Shown piece after piece: positions 12,236 to 22,970 of a stretch of DNA of 64,000 bases. This DNA is from Rhodamnia argentea (Eukaryota > Streptophyta > Magnoliopsida > Myrtales > Myrtaceae), in the NCBI RefSeq assembly GCF_020921035.1, contig NC_063155.1:21471311-21535310 (forward strand), written 5' to 3'. Within the stretch, counting starts at the first letter, position 1; each line of letters opens with the position of its first letter. The translations under genes and the position numbers were made by a program. The notes below the pieces were generated by a model that saw only the letters and a list, made by a program, of their open reading frames with translations, made no database searches and was not told where the DNA came from.

Positions 12236-13210
12236 AAAGAATGTTCCTCTTTGGTCCGATGCAAACGAAGCCTTTCAAGAATGGAACCACTTTAACAACC
12301 GAACTCGCTTCCTTTCACATTACGCTTTGTCTACGTGATTGACTTAAAGCGTGCGATGAAACGGGTCCCACATGGATTGCACGACAATAACGATTGGAAT
12401 TCATTCGATTCGCGCGAACTCAAATTTTAGCATCTTGTTAACGAGTGTCGGAGGAAACTATTTTCAACAGCGAATACACGAGAATTAGACACGGCAAGAA
12501 TCGGACAACTTTTGGAGCCGAGCTTACTTCCTCTCACCTTAACCCTTTTTTTTCTCTACGTGATTAAATAAAAGCCTTGTGATAAAAAAAAGGGTCTCGC
12601 ATGGACTCCGCGACAATAACGGGCGAGATTCATTCGATTCGTATTAGCTGGATTTAAGCATTAAATTTTCGGGTTCGTTTCTTTTTATTTGTTGTGACGT
12701 GCAAAGTGCCGGTGCTGAATGTAACTAAAAGCAATTTGCCTTCCTAAGACAGCTACCATTCGATACTCACTAGTCTGCACACACTCCGCACAGACTCGTC
12801 GCACGTTCCCTCGACCAACATAAAGGTATTTTTTCTTCTTCTTTTTTTAATCGACGATCAACAAAGTGAACGCGTTCAAAAAAGAAGAAGAAGATGAAGC
12901 AGGAAGAGATGGGGGAAAAAAACTTTATCTCCATAAGCTGTACCTAAGACCATTATAAATTGCTCAAAAAAAAAAAAAAGGAAAGAAAGAAGAAAATCGT
13001 GTGGGTCTTGTTAAAAAGCGGGCGCTGAACACTGTTTCCTAAAGTAAATAATTAGACGTGGTAAGAATGTTCCTCTTTGGCCCAATGCAATGAAATCGCT
13101 TTAAAGAATCGAATAACTTTTACAGCTTGAACTCGCTTCCTTTCACATTACCCCTTTTTCTTGTCTACGCCACTAGATAAAAAAGCCTGCGTCTTCTTTT
13201 TTGCCAAAAT
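12236..13210. repeat. Three degenerate direct copies of a block of about 190 bp
   Basis: Copies start near 12239, 12490 and 13066. Shared landmarks: 'aatgttcctctttgg' (12240 and 13068), 'cgcttcctttcacatta' and variants (about 12307, 12525 and 13133), 'ctacgtgatt' (12331 and 12557), and 'cgacaataacg...attcattcgattcg' (12382 and 12611). No coding potential was found. Confidence 0.65.
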
Positions 13211-13379
13211 TAAACTAAAAAAAAGAAGAGGAAAAGTAGAGATAAAAAGAACCTGCATCTAAGCAAATCTATTACATTTAAAGTTTTGCCAAGTGGTCGT
13301 CTACTATGATTCTTAGGAAGGCGACGTGGAAAAAGAATTAAAGCGAAAGCGAAAAGGGCAAAAACAAAAAAGAGGTCGT

Positions 13380-13705
13380 TTCCTTAGCGAGGGACGAGGC
13401 TTTGACGCACTGTCCGTACACTCGGCCAAGCAGGAGGAGGAGTTGGCGCGCGTGCGGTGGGACGCGAAGCCGCGGACACGTTTCGAGAGGCTACTGGTCC
13501 GGCCGCCGCCCGGCGCACACGTGTCGGACGTTGGGGATCGCTTCCACCGTGTTCCCGCGAGGTGCGATGTAGCGGAGAGGTGACCCGTGGGGGCGGCGGG
13601 GCCGGGGGTGTTTCCGAGAAATTTGACCGCCCGAGGTGAGTCGTCGTGGACTCGTGCCCGGTCGGGATCGGATCCTTATTGGTTAGCAGACGCGGGGGGT
13701 TCTTC
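13380..13705. other. CpG-rich island without a recognisable gene
   Basis: Strongly GC- and CpG-rich compared with its AT-rich surroundings, with a CACGTG core near 13518. Open frames of 60-85 codons cross it, but they have no recognised domain and Arg/Gly-heavy composition typical of chance frames in GC-rich DNA. It could be a promoter or first exon of a gene I cannot see, or the GC-rich core of a repeat. Confidence 0.35.
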
Positions 13706-14089
13706 TCGTTTCAAATGTTTTGAAAAAATAAAAAAGGGGGATTCGTTAGCTGTCAACGTCCGAACGTACCAAACCCCCACCCCTAAGTAATGACTTAATA
13801 AATGTCTCTATGCTTTGACCCAAAAAAAAAAAAAAAATTTGTCTCTATGCTATGTTCGGGCTGAAAGTTGGACGAAGAATTACTGTTCTTTATAGGAAAA
13901 AGGGACAATCTCACATAATAAAGTTGGCATTGCTTATATCTGAAGTCGATATTGTTTAAAATAATTACTTGAAGTGGCCATATTAATTTCGCGTGACTCA
14001 TCGGTCGATTAGGGGCGTTTGCATCATTTTCTTTTTTCCTTTGTTTTTTCTATTTCTATTTTTCAAAAATTAAATTTAATTAAAAATTA

Positions 14090-14290
14090 GGTTTTTTTTT
14101 TACGAAAATGCCCTTGATTGGCCGAAATATTTGGCATTTCCAATCAAAATTGACCGAATTGACTACATTAGCAAATTTTTTTAAAAAACAAAGTTTAGAA
14201 TTAAATCAATACATTTGAAATGTTTAGTATTAAATTGCCACAAATGCAATAGATTTAGGACTATTTTTTAGTAATTTTTCCCATTTATAC
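14090..14290. repeat. Composite AT/GC repeat family, partial copy
   Basis: Carries the recurring right-end wording of the family ('aattgaccgaattgactac', 'tttagaattaaatcaata', 'atagatttaggactat', 'gtaatttttccc'). No GC-rich core is present here. Confidence 0.5.
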
Positions 14291-14975
14291 TTTATTCATA
14301 CCGCGCTCTGTATTCGGACCGATTTCACTTTCTACGGACATTTTTGAACGGCAAATTTTATTAGCATCACATCCGATCCACGGTATATACATAGACCGTA
14401 TACCCCACAATGAATAATCATGCACGAGCCGTACAAAGAAAAGACAAATTGAGAATTATTAACTACGCGACTATTTAGTTCATCGTAGATCCACAACAAG
14501 GGTTCAAGGATCGAACAGCCTCTTGGGGTCCTCGCGCTTAAATTCCGCATCTCTACATCATCAAAATCAAATGATTCACCGCCCGAGGGATGGCGGCGGC
14601 TACGAAGTCAATAGCCCGCGAGATTAGCATTGAAGCCAAGGCTCGCGAGGCTCGAAAGGCTAAATAAAGTGGGTCCGGGCGAGGATTTTATGTGGGAAAC
14701 CTCGGACTCAATCGAACTGGGCCTGGCCCAGTTTGAAGGTTTTGCGAGTGATTTCATTCGAGCACGTGCGTGTGTTTTTTCTGTCTATTACTCGGATTGG
14801 ACAGCAAAGTTACGTCCGACACCGAGCCTTGCTCAGCCCGGAATCTGTCCAGCTCTCAAGCCGCCAAGACTTGGACTTTTTCCTAAGCCCAAGTCTTTCA
14901 CTTTTTACCAATTTATTCAATTCGGCTAATTATAGTGGGAAATTGCTGGCGTGGACACCGACCGTCCTATTTAGT
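14291..14975. other. Spacer without a gene
   Basis: Short frames such as those at 14630-15080 have no recognisable domains or exon borders. Nothing else is seen. Confidence 0.4.
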
Positions 14976-15435
14976 ATGGCCACATTGATATGGACATTTT
15001 TTATTTTATTTGAGATTTTTATTTTTATTTTTTTTTGTTTTGGAGTGAGGATCGGTGAGGCCGGGCAAGCCCTCACCTAGCCCAGATTTAGTGAGGGTTC
15101 GTGTGCCATAGCATCACGACCCTCACCGTGGTCATTGAGGGCCTAGGCGAGTGTCGCAATGCCCTTGCCTAGAGCCAACAAGGGCCGACAACGCTCAATG
15201 TGGTCATTGAGGGCCTAGGCGAGGGTCACAATGCCCTTACCCGAAGCGGACAAGGGTTGACAAGGCTAGTCGCTCTCACTCCACAAAAAGATGTCCATGT
15301 TAGTGTCGGGTATGTCACGTAAGATAGTCGGCATTCATATCGGCAATTTTGGGTCAAATTTGACAAAATATAAAGAGGTTTATGACTCAATTGATACAAT
15401 TAAAAGGTTTATGATTGAATTGATGAAATTTCCCG
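14976..15435. repeat. Composite AT/GC repeat, with a GC-rich tandem core
   Basis: A T-rich stretch (about 14999-15040) leads into a GC-rich core built of repeats. A 72-bp unit starting 'tggtcattgagggcctaggcg' occurs at 15129 and again at 15201. The right part (15350-15435) has the family wording 'aggtttatgactcaattgatac' and 'aaaaggtttatgattgaattg'. Confidence 0.55.
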
Positions 15436-16650
15436 TTTTGGAAAAAATAAAATCTCAATAAACCTCCTTTTATTTGCTAAACACGAACTCATGTGATGTG
15501 TAACACTCGCAAGAGGAGTCATTTGGGTGGGCCTGAATCGGGTCGAATGCCAGGGTTGCTCAAGCCCGTCCATGATCCAAAATTCACATTGCGTTGTTCG
15601 GGCGGGCAGACCCCGGCTGAAGTTCGCGGGCCTTTGAAGGCAAGGCCATAGCCGAGCCTTACCTTTCAGCCTTTCGGGCGCAGCGGGTCGCCTCAGGCCT
15701 CGACCGCTCGCTTGCCCGACCCTCATTTAATATCCGAGTAGCCCAAGCTGTCAGTTGATGAGTACACATGGAGTTCTTTATCAAAGAGAGAATGTCATGG
15801 CTTTCATCAGCACATCGTTCCACGCGATACGCGCCCTTACATGGTCAAATATCCTAATAGCTACTCACAGTCACTGGCTGGGGAGCTAGCATCTACTTTG
15901 TCCTGGTTCAATGTAAAAAAAAAAAGAGGAGCGACCGGACCAGAGGGATCCGAATCACAAAAGGAACTTTCCGTCGTTGAAATTGGCGAATGTCGTGCAG
16001 AAAAATAGAGAAAACAAGAACAGCGACCACCCAATCTCCTACCTCGGATAAACCTTCTGTCGGGGCTGATCAATTTCTGCACCTAACAAAGAACTTTGCA
16101 TTAATGGACACACGCTTGTCTCGATTGTCTCAAGAGTCCTTGTTCGTGGAAGATAACATCGACCAAGCGTATGCGGATTCGTCGATGCTAACTAATCGAT
16201 TTTTCAAATTCGAGAAGGGGTTGGTGACGGTGACATCGGTTCGTTTTTTATGTGTCCGCCAATGAGGCCGGACGCATTTGTTAATCGATCCCCATTTGGA
16301 GTTCTTTCCATGAGAAAGCCGGTTCAACTTGAAAGAAACACGTATGGATGACATGATGAACTATCTTGTCTAGTATGAAACCTTATTTTCTCAATCATTA
16401 TGGTTTCGGGCAAAAATATAATTTTTCTCGGTTCGATGATACGGAACCCGTCTAAGCGATAAGGGCCGACGACCCCAACGATGGCGTGACATGCGAAATG
16501 ATAGAGGTGGCGGTGGTTGTGGTGGACGTTGGCCACGGTTGTAAAATAAAATAAAATGGGAAAATTCAAATAATCATCGCAATATTATAAAAAATTATCC
16601 ATGCCGGCTCTAGCCATGCAACATACGACGACAGGCATCTACTTCAACGA
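15436..16650. other. Spacer without a gene
   Basis: Mixed composition. Open frames of 73-105 codons (for example 15409-15726 minus, 15990-16265 plus) show no domain and no supporting splice or promoter signals. Confidence 0.4.
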
Positions 16651-16768
16651 TTTTCGACCGAAATTGGCGGGATAGATTTAATTGGCAAAAGTGGAAGGTC
16701 CGGGAATCAATTTGTACAATTAAAAGGTTTAGGAGTAAATTGACTAAAGTGCAATATATTTATAACTT

Positions 16769-17068
16769 GAAAAAATTACATTAGAAGTGTCATAACTTTT
16801 GTACGGCGTTCACTTGAGTGCCGTAACTTTCAAAACGTTCACTTAAGTACCATAATTTTAAAAAGTCGTTCACTTGAGTGCCATGTTGACGTGGACACCG
16901 GAAAAATTGACGTGGCGGTCAGAAAGGCGACGTGGCATGCCTAAAAAGTTACCGTAGCACTCAAGTGAACGATTTTTGAAAGTTATGGCACTTAAGTGAA
17001 TGTTTTAAAAGTTATGGCACTTAAGTGAACGCCGTACACAAGTTATGGCACTTCTAGTGTACTTTTCC
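16769..17068. mobile_element. Long-TIR foldback MITE
   Basis: Nearly the whole element is an inverted repeat. The left arm (16777-16890) reads 'gaagtgtcataact...gtacggcgttcacttgagtgcc', and the right arm (about 16955-17062) is its reverse complement with few changes. Each arm holds two or three copies of a subunit of about 30 bp ('gttcacttgagtgccataac'). The short loop (about 16885-16945) contains repeats of 'gacgtgg'. No coding capacity. Superfamily not determined. Confidence 0.75.
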
Positions 17069-17139
17069 TTTTATAACTTTTTGGATAATTTTCACTTCTA
17101 AATAATTTGTTTTCGAGAAACAAATGCACCCTTTTTTTA

Positions 17140-17640
17140 ATGGGTAAATTACCAAAAAGTTATAAACATATTGTAATTGTGCCAATTCAACCATTAATTT
17201 AGTCATAAACCCGCTACAATTGTGTTAATTTAGTCCATATGGCGATATTTTTGAATTTTAATTTTTTTAAATTTGTTGTTATTTTTCTTTTTATTTTATT
17301 TTGCTTTCCTTGTTTCTCTTCCCTCTTTGGCCAGAGGTGACGACCATTGAGGTCGAGCCTCGCCGTGGCTCGGGGGAGGCCGAGCCTCGCCGGCCTAGAT
17401 CTAGCCTCGCCATGTTTGGGCGAGGTCGCCCTCGACGGCCATTGCATTTGCCGGTTGTTAAGGTACGGTGACCGGCTGGAGGAAGAGGAGGGAAAAAGAA
17501 AAAGAATTGAAAATCAAAAATAAAAATACTAATTAAAATTTTATGCCTCTGACCGGCGCCCACGTCAATGGCCGGTCTACCAAAAGTGATCGGATGTGCC
17601 GAATTGAGCATTGTTTGCATAGAACGGGGAATGTCGGAAA
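17140..17640. repeat. Composite AT/GC repeat, left part plus GC core
   Basis: The left arm (17145-17240) reads 'ataaacatattgtaattgtgccaattc' with a second partial unit. A T-rich stretch follows, then a GC-rich core (about 17330-17460) with repeated 'gagcctcgccg' units and an A-rich tract. The right arm is poorly preserved. Confidence 0.5.
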
Positions 17641-18430
17641 TATTTTTTTGGCAATCTCATTCCTCCGCGGCATAGAAACGTTGTTAAGTCTTACAAATTA
17701 ATCCATGTCCCTATTTTCTTCACCCAGAATGCATAATAGAGAATTCAAAACAATAAAAATAATAATTAAAAAAACACCAAATGTTTGTGAATTATTTGGC
17801 AGATGGGTATGAGAATATCTCGGAATTATTCTCTTAGAGGTTGCGGGCTTTTGATGCCTCAATCTCAACAAACGCGTGGAGGCAGTGTAAAGTCTAAGCG
17901 AGAGAGACAACAACATCAATTGACCTTCGAACGCAAAGTATTCACCCAAATGCTCCCTCCACAGATCAAAATTAAAATGTTAGGTTTCCCCCCTCCCCGG
18001 GCCCCACTTCCAATCACTGTCCATGTTTTCACATCTGCAGAGGACAAACAGCCTTAAAATAACATGTTTTTATCGTTTTTTTTTTTTGGGACTTCCAAAG
18101 TGACATGTTGACAGGCGTTAGGTTTAAGTCCCAAAACGAGCCAGCAAAAAAAATGGCCGTCCAGATGCCGCCTCCCATGTCTCCGTCTCGTTTTTATATT
18201 TTAGCGAGCGCTTCCATGACGTGCCGAATTCTTCGTCTTTTCTCACTTGTGCTTTACCTAATCTTGAATCTTTTCTTTGTGAAATCTCGCAATGCCAACC
18301 ACGACATTTGACAATCCAATTAGCTACGGACTAATCCATGACGAGGATACAATGATGCTTTATTGGCAAGAAAAACTGATGGTCCGTGCGACCTTTCTAG
18401 CGTGCTAATTTCGGAGAAAATTGCCAAAGA
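17641..18430. other. Spacer without a gene
   Basis: No supported open frame. Frames at 17803-18057 and 18105-18311 lack domains and splice context. Confidence 0.4.
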
Positions 18431-18835
18431 GATCATAAATCTGATGTGACTTTATCAATTCTGTCTTTTTGGCCAGTTTTGGCTGAAAAATCGCTAATAT
18501 GACCTATTTTAGTATATTTCGATTTTTTAATTTCTTTTTTAATTTCTATAATTTTTTTTTTAATTTTTTTCTCTTTCTTCTTTTTATTTCTTCTTTTTCC
18601 TCCAGCCGGCCGCCAAGCCTAGCGATCGGCCATCCTCGTCTTTGGTTGGTTTAGGACTAAATTGGTCGAAAAGACCGAATTGACATGAATGCAAAAAAGG
18701 TTTAGGACTGAATTGATTGAAATGACTAAATTGGCACGAATGCAAAAATTTATAACTGAATTGGTAAAAAAAAAAAAAAAGAGTTTAGGACTAAATTGAC
18801 ACTATTGTAATATGCTTTGGATTGGTAATTTTCTC
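18431..18835. repeat. Composite AT/GC repeat copy
   Basis: The left end has 'ggccagttttggctg', then a T-rich stretch and a GC-rich core at about 18602-18645 ('ccggccgccaagcc'). The right arm has three units like 'ggtttaggactgaattgattg' and 'tttaggactaaattgacact', ending 'gtaattttctcg'. Confidence 0.6.
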
Positions 18836-19214
18836 GTTCATTTTGCGGCGATTAGATAATGTTAATATATGTGTGTGATGATCATATCACAACTAATTCG
18901 CAGACGTGCAAAAGAAAAAATATAAGCTGTGTGTAATCGTGATGGCAATGGTCAAACTACCTTATCTTGTGGTCGATTGTGAATTGACCGGAATGAGAAA
19001 GGGGTTAAGCTGGAGGTCAAGGAATGTGGCGGGCAGGGGAATTTTTTTTTGCAGGTGGGACAGGATTTCGTTCCCTAGCCAATTCGAAAAGGCACGGACA
19101 AATTTGTACGGGAATAACATTTTCAATCCGAATTTTCAGTGGAAAATGCGTATCGAATTGAGTTAATTTCGAATGTATGGAGTGCAACCTGCGACTGCGG
19201 TATTCGATTATAAA

Positions 19215-19640
19215 AAGTCTGGAAAAATTATAAAAAAAAAAAATCTTAAATTTATTGTAATTGTATTAATTCAATCTTAAACCTTTTTTTGGGCCAATTA
19301 AGTCCTAAACCTTTTATTTGTGCCAATTCAGTTTATTAAGCCAATTTTGATCCAAATTTCTAGCGATGACAAAATTTAATGTTATTTTAATATTTGTTCA
19401 AAATTATTTATTCATTTTTTAAAATAATTTTATCCCAAATTTGAGTAAGGGCCACGAGTCCTCGCCGGCAACCGGGTGAGGGTTGCAAATCCTTGCCAAC
19501 TGTGGCAAGGATCGTGGCTCTCGCCAGCCACTAGGCGAGGGCTACAAGTCCTTGCTAGCAGTGGTAAGGGTCGTGGCTCTCGCTCGGTTGCGAGCGAGGT
19601 CTCGCAATCATCGCCTAGTGGCTGGTTGATGTTGTCAGCG
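19215..19640. repeat. Composite AT/GC repeat copy with tandem GC core
   Basis: The left arm (19240-19345) has units like 'attgtaattgtattaattcaatc' and 'aagtcctaaaccttttatttg'. After an AT-rich stretch, the core (19445-19630) holds repeats of 'tggcaaggatcgtggctctcgcc' with a period of about 66 bp. The right arm is missing. Confidence 0.55.
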
Positions 19641-20574
19641 ACCTCCTGCCAACACTAATAAAAAGTGTGAGAGTGGCATGAATGTCGGTCTCACTTCATG
19701 AATGGCATGAGGTCGCCTGCCGGCCTTCTTCATGTAATCTCGGACGAACTTTGTGATAGCAATTTCACATAGTTTGGGTAAGTTTCCGTCCAAGAAGGGA
19801 GGAGCCTTCTCTAGTAGAGAGAGTGTTTAGTTTGGCAAGCTTTTGGGAGGCTTTATCTAATCCTTAACTATCTTGCATCCTATTCAACATCTTTTAGTAT
19901 GATTAATTTTAACGAACAGTCTTACGAAATCCTTCATTTTCGTATCTTGCCTCTCGATTAGGGTTTCTTATCAGAAAGTTCATGCCTTTTTGCATTGTCA
20001 ACTTGATTAACTAGAATAGGTACGTCACGTCATGTTAAAAGGAACTCCTCTTATTAAGGTTGACCGGTTGTAATGAATAATCAAAGCTTTCTCAATGTTA
20101 TATAACGAGAAAATTAGCATAATCTAGGCCATCCGATAAAAGTAAATATTCACAAGAACTAGCTCGAGTTTGCTCTCGTTATTATCTATTATCATTCTAA
20201 GTGATCATGCATGTATCTAAACCGACGCCGAACCTTGCTGACCGACGCCGAATGATCAACACACCATCTTCTTCCTTCCCACGGCTGCACAATACGATGT
20301 CTATACGAATCAACCAACCCCTTCAACTTCTTCTCCTCGTCCTTGTGTTCTCTCTTACCAACGAGTACTGGCCTTCACGTACGTTCGCCAGCCGAAACAT
20401 AGGCAAAGAGATACCACAACAAAACGAGCTCGTGCTAAAGTTAACCCTCTTGGTTTTGCAAATGAAATTTTCGTAACCACTTGGAACAACAGCTTCGCAT
20501 AATAAAATAAGGATGGATGGGGTGGGCTAAAACTTCTCCTTCTTTAAAAGGGACCTTATACAAATTTCTAGGGA
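19641..20574. other. Spacer, one small candidate ORF only
   Basis: Apart from the ORF at 20297-20476 nothing gene-like is seen. Confidence 0.4.
20297..20476 (+). CDS. Small ORF with signal-peptide-like N-terminus (doubtful)
   Basis: A 59-codon ATG-started frame whose residues 8-21 are strongly hydrophobic (LQLLLLVLVFSL) after a short basic start, like a secretion signal. The rest shows no known motif. It might be the first exon of a small secreted protein or a chance frame. No downstream exon, TATA box or homologous family was recognised. Confidence 0.2.
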   Translation: MSIRINQPLQLLLLVLVFSLTNEYWPSRTFASRNIGKEIPQQNELVLKLTLLVLQMKFS

Positions 20575-20815
20575 AAGTTGTTAGAAAGTTTTAAACCTAT
20601 TGTATTTGTACCGATTTAATCATAAACCTTTTAATCTAGAGTCAATTCAGTTCTTCATGCTAATTTTGGCCGGATATTACTAACGTAAGCGCCGGCCAGC
20701 CTACCCGACACGATCGGCGCCGACGTAGATATTTTATAAATAATATTAGCTAGAAGGACTAAATTGACACAAATATTATATATTTAGGGCTTTTCTGATA
20801 TTTTCTCCCAATTTT
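20575..20815. repeat. Composite AT/GC repeat, short complete copy
   Basis: Left arm 'gttttaaacctattgtatttgtaccg' (about 20590) and right arm 'aggactaaattgacacaaatattat' (about 20755) face each other as inverted repeats. The GC-rich centre (20690-20730) is short. About 240 bp, lying roughly 70 bp upstream of the TATA box of the BAHD gene. Confidence 0.6.
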
Positions 20816-20888
20816 TAATATTTAGGACAAACGTGTAGTGCCCAACGTCTCTATATTATAGACTGAGGTTAGCTTTCCAAAGGCCCTC

Positions 20889-20895
20889 TATAAAA
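20889..20895 (+). promoter_or_regulatory. TATA box of BAHD gene
   Basis: TATAAAA, 81 bp before the chosen ATG. A start site about 30 bp downstream would place the ATG at 20970 first in the transcript. Confidence 0.6.
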
Positions 20896-20969
20896 GCTCC
20901 TCTTTGTTTCTCTCGTTCGTACAAAGCCAGAAAGAGAAGCCTTCGAAACGAAAAACCAGCTTTGGCAAC

Positions 20970-22313
20970 ATGAAGGTCAAGATAGAGAGCTCAAGGATCA
21001 TCAAACCTTGTTATGATGGTCCTCCTCCGTCGACCACCACCTGCATTCCTCTTAGCCCTTTCGATAACACGAACTATGATGGCCAAATAGCGGTTATCTA
21101 CGCCTATCGTCCCCCGACACCTCCCAACCTCACCGTCAAACTAGGGTTGCAAAAGGTTTTGTCGGCGTACAGAGAGTGGGCGGGAAGGTTGGGTAAGAAC
21201 GAGGAAGGCGATCCGGTCATTGTCTTGAATGACAAAGGGGTTCGGTTCGTCGAGGCATCTGTCGATGATCCCGTCGACGAATCGATGCCCTCTAAGCCGT
21301 CGCCCGTTTTACTGACTCTTCACCCGCCCCTGAAGGGCGTGGAGGAGTTGGTCCAAGTTCAGCTTACCAGGTTCAGTTGTGGCTCGCTCGTGGTCGGGTT
21401 CAGCGCTCACCACCGCGTAGCCGACGGTCACGCCACTAGCAACTTCTTGGTTGCATGGGGAAAGGCTTGCCGAGGACTCGAGATGGGACCGCTTCCGACG
21501 CATGACCGAACCATATTCGTTCCTCGAGATCCGCCAAAGTCCGATTTCCAGCACAAGGGGGCGGAGTACACAAGCAAGAAGCCAAACGAGAGCGATGATG
21601 ATTTTGATGACAGCATTCTCGCCGAAGAAGTTGTGATTGACAAAGTCCATTTTACGACGGATTTTCTTGCCAAGCTCAAATCTAGCGCTTCTTTGTCCCT
21701 TAATGAGGATATAAGAAGTATCGCACGTTCGAATGGCCCAACACAGCCCAACAAAATGTATACCACGTTCGAGTGCCTGGTTGCTCATCTATGGAGAGGC
21801 ATAACTCGGGCTCGTGCATTGAGTGGTTCCGAGACGACTCAGGTGAGAATCGCCGTAGACGGCCGAATGAGGCTGAACCCCAGAGTACCAAACAATTATT
21901 TCGGCAACTTGGTCCTTTGGGCTTTCCCGGAGGCTAAGGTCAAGGATCTCTTGAACGAGCCGACGTCGTACGCGACGAAGGTCATCCACGAGGCCGTTTC
22001 CAAGGTGGACGACCGTTACTTCAAGTCGTTCATCGACTTCGCAAGCCATGCGTTGAAGGGGGAAGATCTCCATCCCACGCAGAACATAAACCCGTCCCCG
22101 GCCGATCTGGAGGTGGATAGCTGGCTGCGATTTCCGTTCTACGACCTGGATTTCGGCTGCGGGAGCCCTTACCTGTTCATGCCCTTTTACTTCCCGACGG
22201 AGGGAATCATACTTCTTTCCCCTTCTTTTAAGGGCGATGGAAGCATAGATGCGTTCATACCACTTCACAAAGATCACCTGGAGAGGTTTAAAGATAGCTG
22301 CTATACCCTCTAA
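20970..22313 (+). CDS. BAHD acyltransferase (putrescine/agmatine hydroxycinnamoyltransferase-like)
   Basis: Intronless, 447 residues, the usual BAHD length. These cytosolic enzymes transfer an acyl group from a CoA thioester to an amine or alcohol. The catalytic HXXXD is H148-RVA-D152, followed by GHATSNF. The second motif, normally DFGWG, reads DFGCG at 394-398. The N-terminus (MKVKIESSRIIKPCYDG), VIYAYRPPTPPN, SLVVGF and the C-terminus (PTEGI...GDGSIDAFIPL) resemble the clade of agmatine/putrescine/tryptamine hydroxycinnamoyltransferases, which make phenolamides. The start is the first ATG after the TATA box; the open frame continues upstream without an ATG. AATAAA lies at 22336. Substrate is inferred only. 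The Trp-to-Cys change could affect activity. Confidence 0.88.
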   Translation: MKVKIESSRIIKPCYDGPPPSTTTCIPLSPFDNTNYDGQIAVIYAYRPPTPPNLTVKLGLQKVLSAYREWAGRLGKNEEGDPVIVLNDKGVRFVEASVDDPVDESMPSKPSPVLLTLHPPLKGVEELVQVQLTRFSCGSLVVGFSAHHRVADGHATSNFLVAWGKACRGLEMGPLPTHDRTIFVPRDPPKSDFQHKGAEYTSKKPNESDDDFDDSILAEEVVIDKVHFTTDFLAKLKSSASLSLNEDIRSIARSNGPTQPNKMYTTFECLVAHLWRGITRARALSGSETTQVRIAVDGRMRLNPRVPNNYFGNLVLWAFPEAKVKDLLNEPTSYATKVIHEAVSKVDDRYFKSFIDFASHALKGEDLHPTQNINPSPADLEVDSWLRFPFYDLDFGCGSPYLFMPFYFPTEGIILLSPSFKGDGSIDAFIPLHKDHLERFKDSCYTL

Positions 22314-22335
22314 ACAGATGAAGTCCTCGAGAGAA

Positions 22336-22341
22336 AATAAA
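22336..22341 (+). terminator. Poly(A) signal of BAHD gene
   Basis: AATAAA 23 bp after the stop codon, the only close match downstream. Confidence 0.45.
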
Positions 22342-22444
22342 GTATTTATTTCACATCATGTGTTGGTGGGTCGTCCGTAGTATATGCTCTTTGCATGGAA
22401 GCATATACGAGGTTGCTCGATAGAAGTTGTGATTTGTCCCCCAT

Positions 22445-22970
22445 ACCTAAATAAAATTATCCAAAATATCGTAAACCTTTTGCGCTTTTATCGATTCAGT
22501 TCTAAATTTTTAATTATGCCAATTAAGCCCTAAGTATTTTCACGTTTCGGCAATCGAGTCATTCTAGCCAATTTTGGACCTGAATCGCCGACATGGACTC
22601 CGGCAAAGCCGGTGCTAACATGGACAACTTTGTAATCTTTTATTTTTATTTTTTCTTTTCTTTGTATTTTTTTATAGCTTCAACTAGTTATTAAAAGTTA
22701 TCCACGTCAGATCGGGCCGTCCCACGTAGGATGGCCGTCGTCTACGTCAACGTGCACCATGCCAAGTAGGATAATTAATATCCACGTTCGCTCATGCCGT
22801 GCCACGTGGAGCGGCCGACGTCCACGTCAGAAAATTTTGATTCAAAATTGGCTGAATGAACTTAATTGGCAAAATCTAAAAAGGGTTTAGGACTCAATAG
22901 ACATAATTAAAAAATTTAGAATTGAATCGGTAAAAAGTCCAATAGGTTTATAACTATTTTTTTGGACACT
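22445..22970. repeat. Composite AT/GC repeat, complete copy
   Basis: Left arm: units such as 'gtaaaccttttgcgcttttatcg' and 'gccaattaagccctaag'. The centre has repeated 'ccacgt(c/a)' (about 22700-22830). Right arm: 'aagggtttaggactcaatag' and 'aatttagaattgaatcgg', closing with 'aataggtttataac'. The arms are inverted relative to each other. No transposase is present. Confidence 0.65.

Noticed and set aside
20904-20969. Upstream extension of the BAHD frame by 22 codons
   Set aside because: It lacks an ATG and begins only 9 bases after the TATA box, so it is unlikely to be translated.
21309-22277. Minus-strand frames up to 162 codons inside the BAHD gene
   Set aside because: Shadows of the BAHD coding sequence without motifs.
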